Positions 12,665 to 12,724 of a stretch of 12,724 nucleotides of DNA are shown here, one piece after another. The position numbers were made by a program, and so were the translations under genes. Source of the stretch: Phycisphaeraceae bacterium (lineage in GTDB: Bacteria; Planctomycetota; Phycisphaerae; Phycisphaerales; Phycisphaeraceae); NCBI GenBank assembly GCA_020850375.1, contig JADZET010000267.1, forward strand, positions 1-12,724, written 5' to 3'. The notes below the pieces were generated by a model. That model was not told where the DNA came from. It ran no database searches and saw nothing but the letters and a program-made list of their open reading frames with translations. The first letter of the stretch is position 1, and the number at the start of each line of letters is the position of its first letter.

Positions 12665-12690
12665 AAGCCGGGCCCTTCAGGCCCGGATCA
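12665..12690. repeat. REP-like hairpin upstream of hpt
   Basis: CCGGGCC (12668-12674) and GGCCCGG (12680-12686) form a 7-bp stem around CTTCA, framed by AAG and ATCA. The frame matches the hairpin inside the PH gene (AAGCCGGG ... CCCGG-R-TCA). The remaining DNA to the window end is C-rich with no gene seen. Confidence 0.6.
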
Positions 12691-12724
12691 AAGTGCCCCC
12701 CCAAGCGCCCTCCTAAGCCCAGGC

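Overview
The window is GC-rich chromosomal DNA with a very strong preference for C at third codon positions, frequent absence of Shine-Dalgarno sequences, and families of small GC-rich hairpins. This look, with the mix of genes, suggests a planctomycete-like bacterium (perhaps Phycisphaerae). That is an inference from style; no marker gene here proves it.

Layout, left to right. Positions 1-709 (+) hold the 3' end of a ComEC/Rec2-type gene (degenerate metallo-beta-lactamase domain). It is followed by tRNA-Pro(UGG) at 733-807 with a perfect terminator-like hairpin, then a free-standing S23/four-helix-bundle gene (969-1331) preceded by an 8-bp repeat array with inverted arms. A small nucleotidyltransferase (1556-2110) and a CYTH-domain protein (2156-2674) follow. 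Next comes a dense + strand block: dprA (2864-4042), hisD (4044-5489, 1 bp after dprA), nagB (5539-6297), a short nagA-like deacetylase (6341-7261), a DinB-methyltransferase fusion (7300-8625) and a DppA-type D-aminopeptidase (8704-9528). nagA and nagB would convert GlcNAc-6-P to fructose-6-P. With the D-aminopeptidase this points to amino-sugar and peptidoglycan-fragment recycling; ComEC plus DprA points to DNA uptake.

The right part is on the - strand. hpt (12014-12610) overlaps a gene for a membrane protein with a bacterial PH domain (11275-12024). Downstream of that lies a lower-GC island with its own strong promoter and an operator-like array. It encodes an MqsR-like toxin (10742-11107) and a three-domain antitoxin (9720-10742: MqsA-like zinc domain, helix-turn-helix, Panacea/SocA-like domain). 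The island is bracketed by two 48-bp direct repeats (42/48 identical). One is the 3' end of the PH gene; the other is a leftover copy of that same 3' end, complete with its own stop codon. This looks like insertion of a toxin-antitoxin cassette into a gene's 3' end.

The third theme is short repeat invasion. A 25-bp tandem repeat supplies the last codons and stop of hisD. AAGCC...GG-R-TC hairpins occur between nagB and nagA, upstream of hpt, and inside the PH reading frame. CCCCGGAA-type low-complexity tracts create Gly/Pro-rich insertions in DprA, HisD, Hpt and the PH protein.
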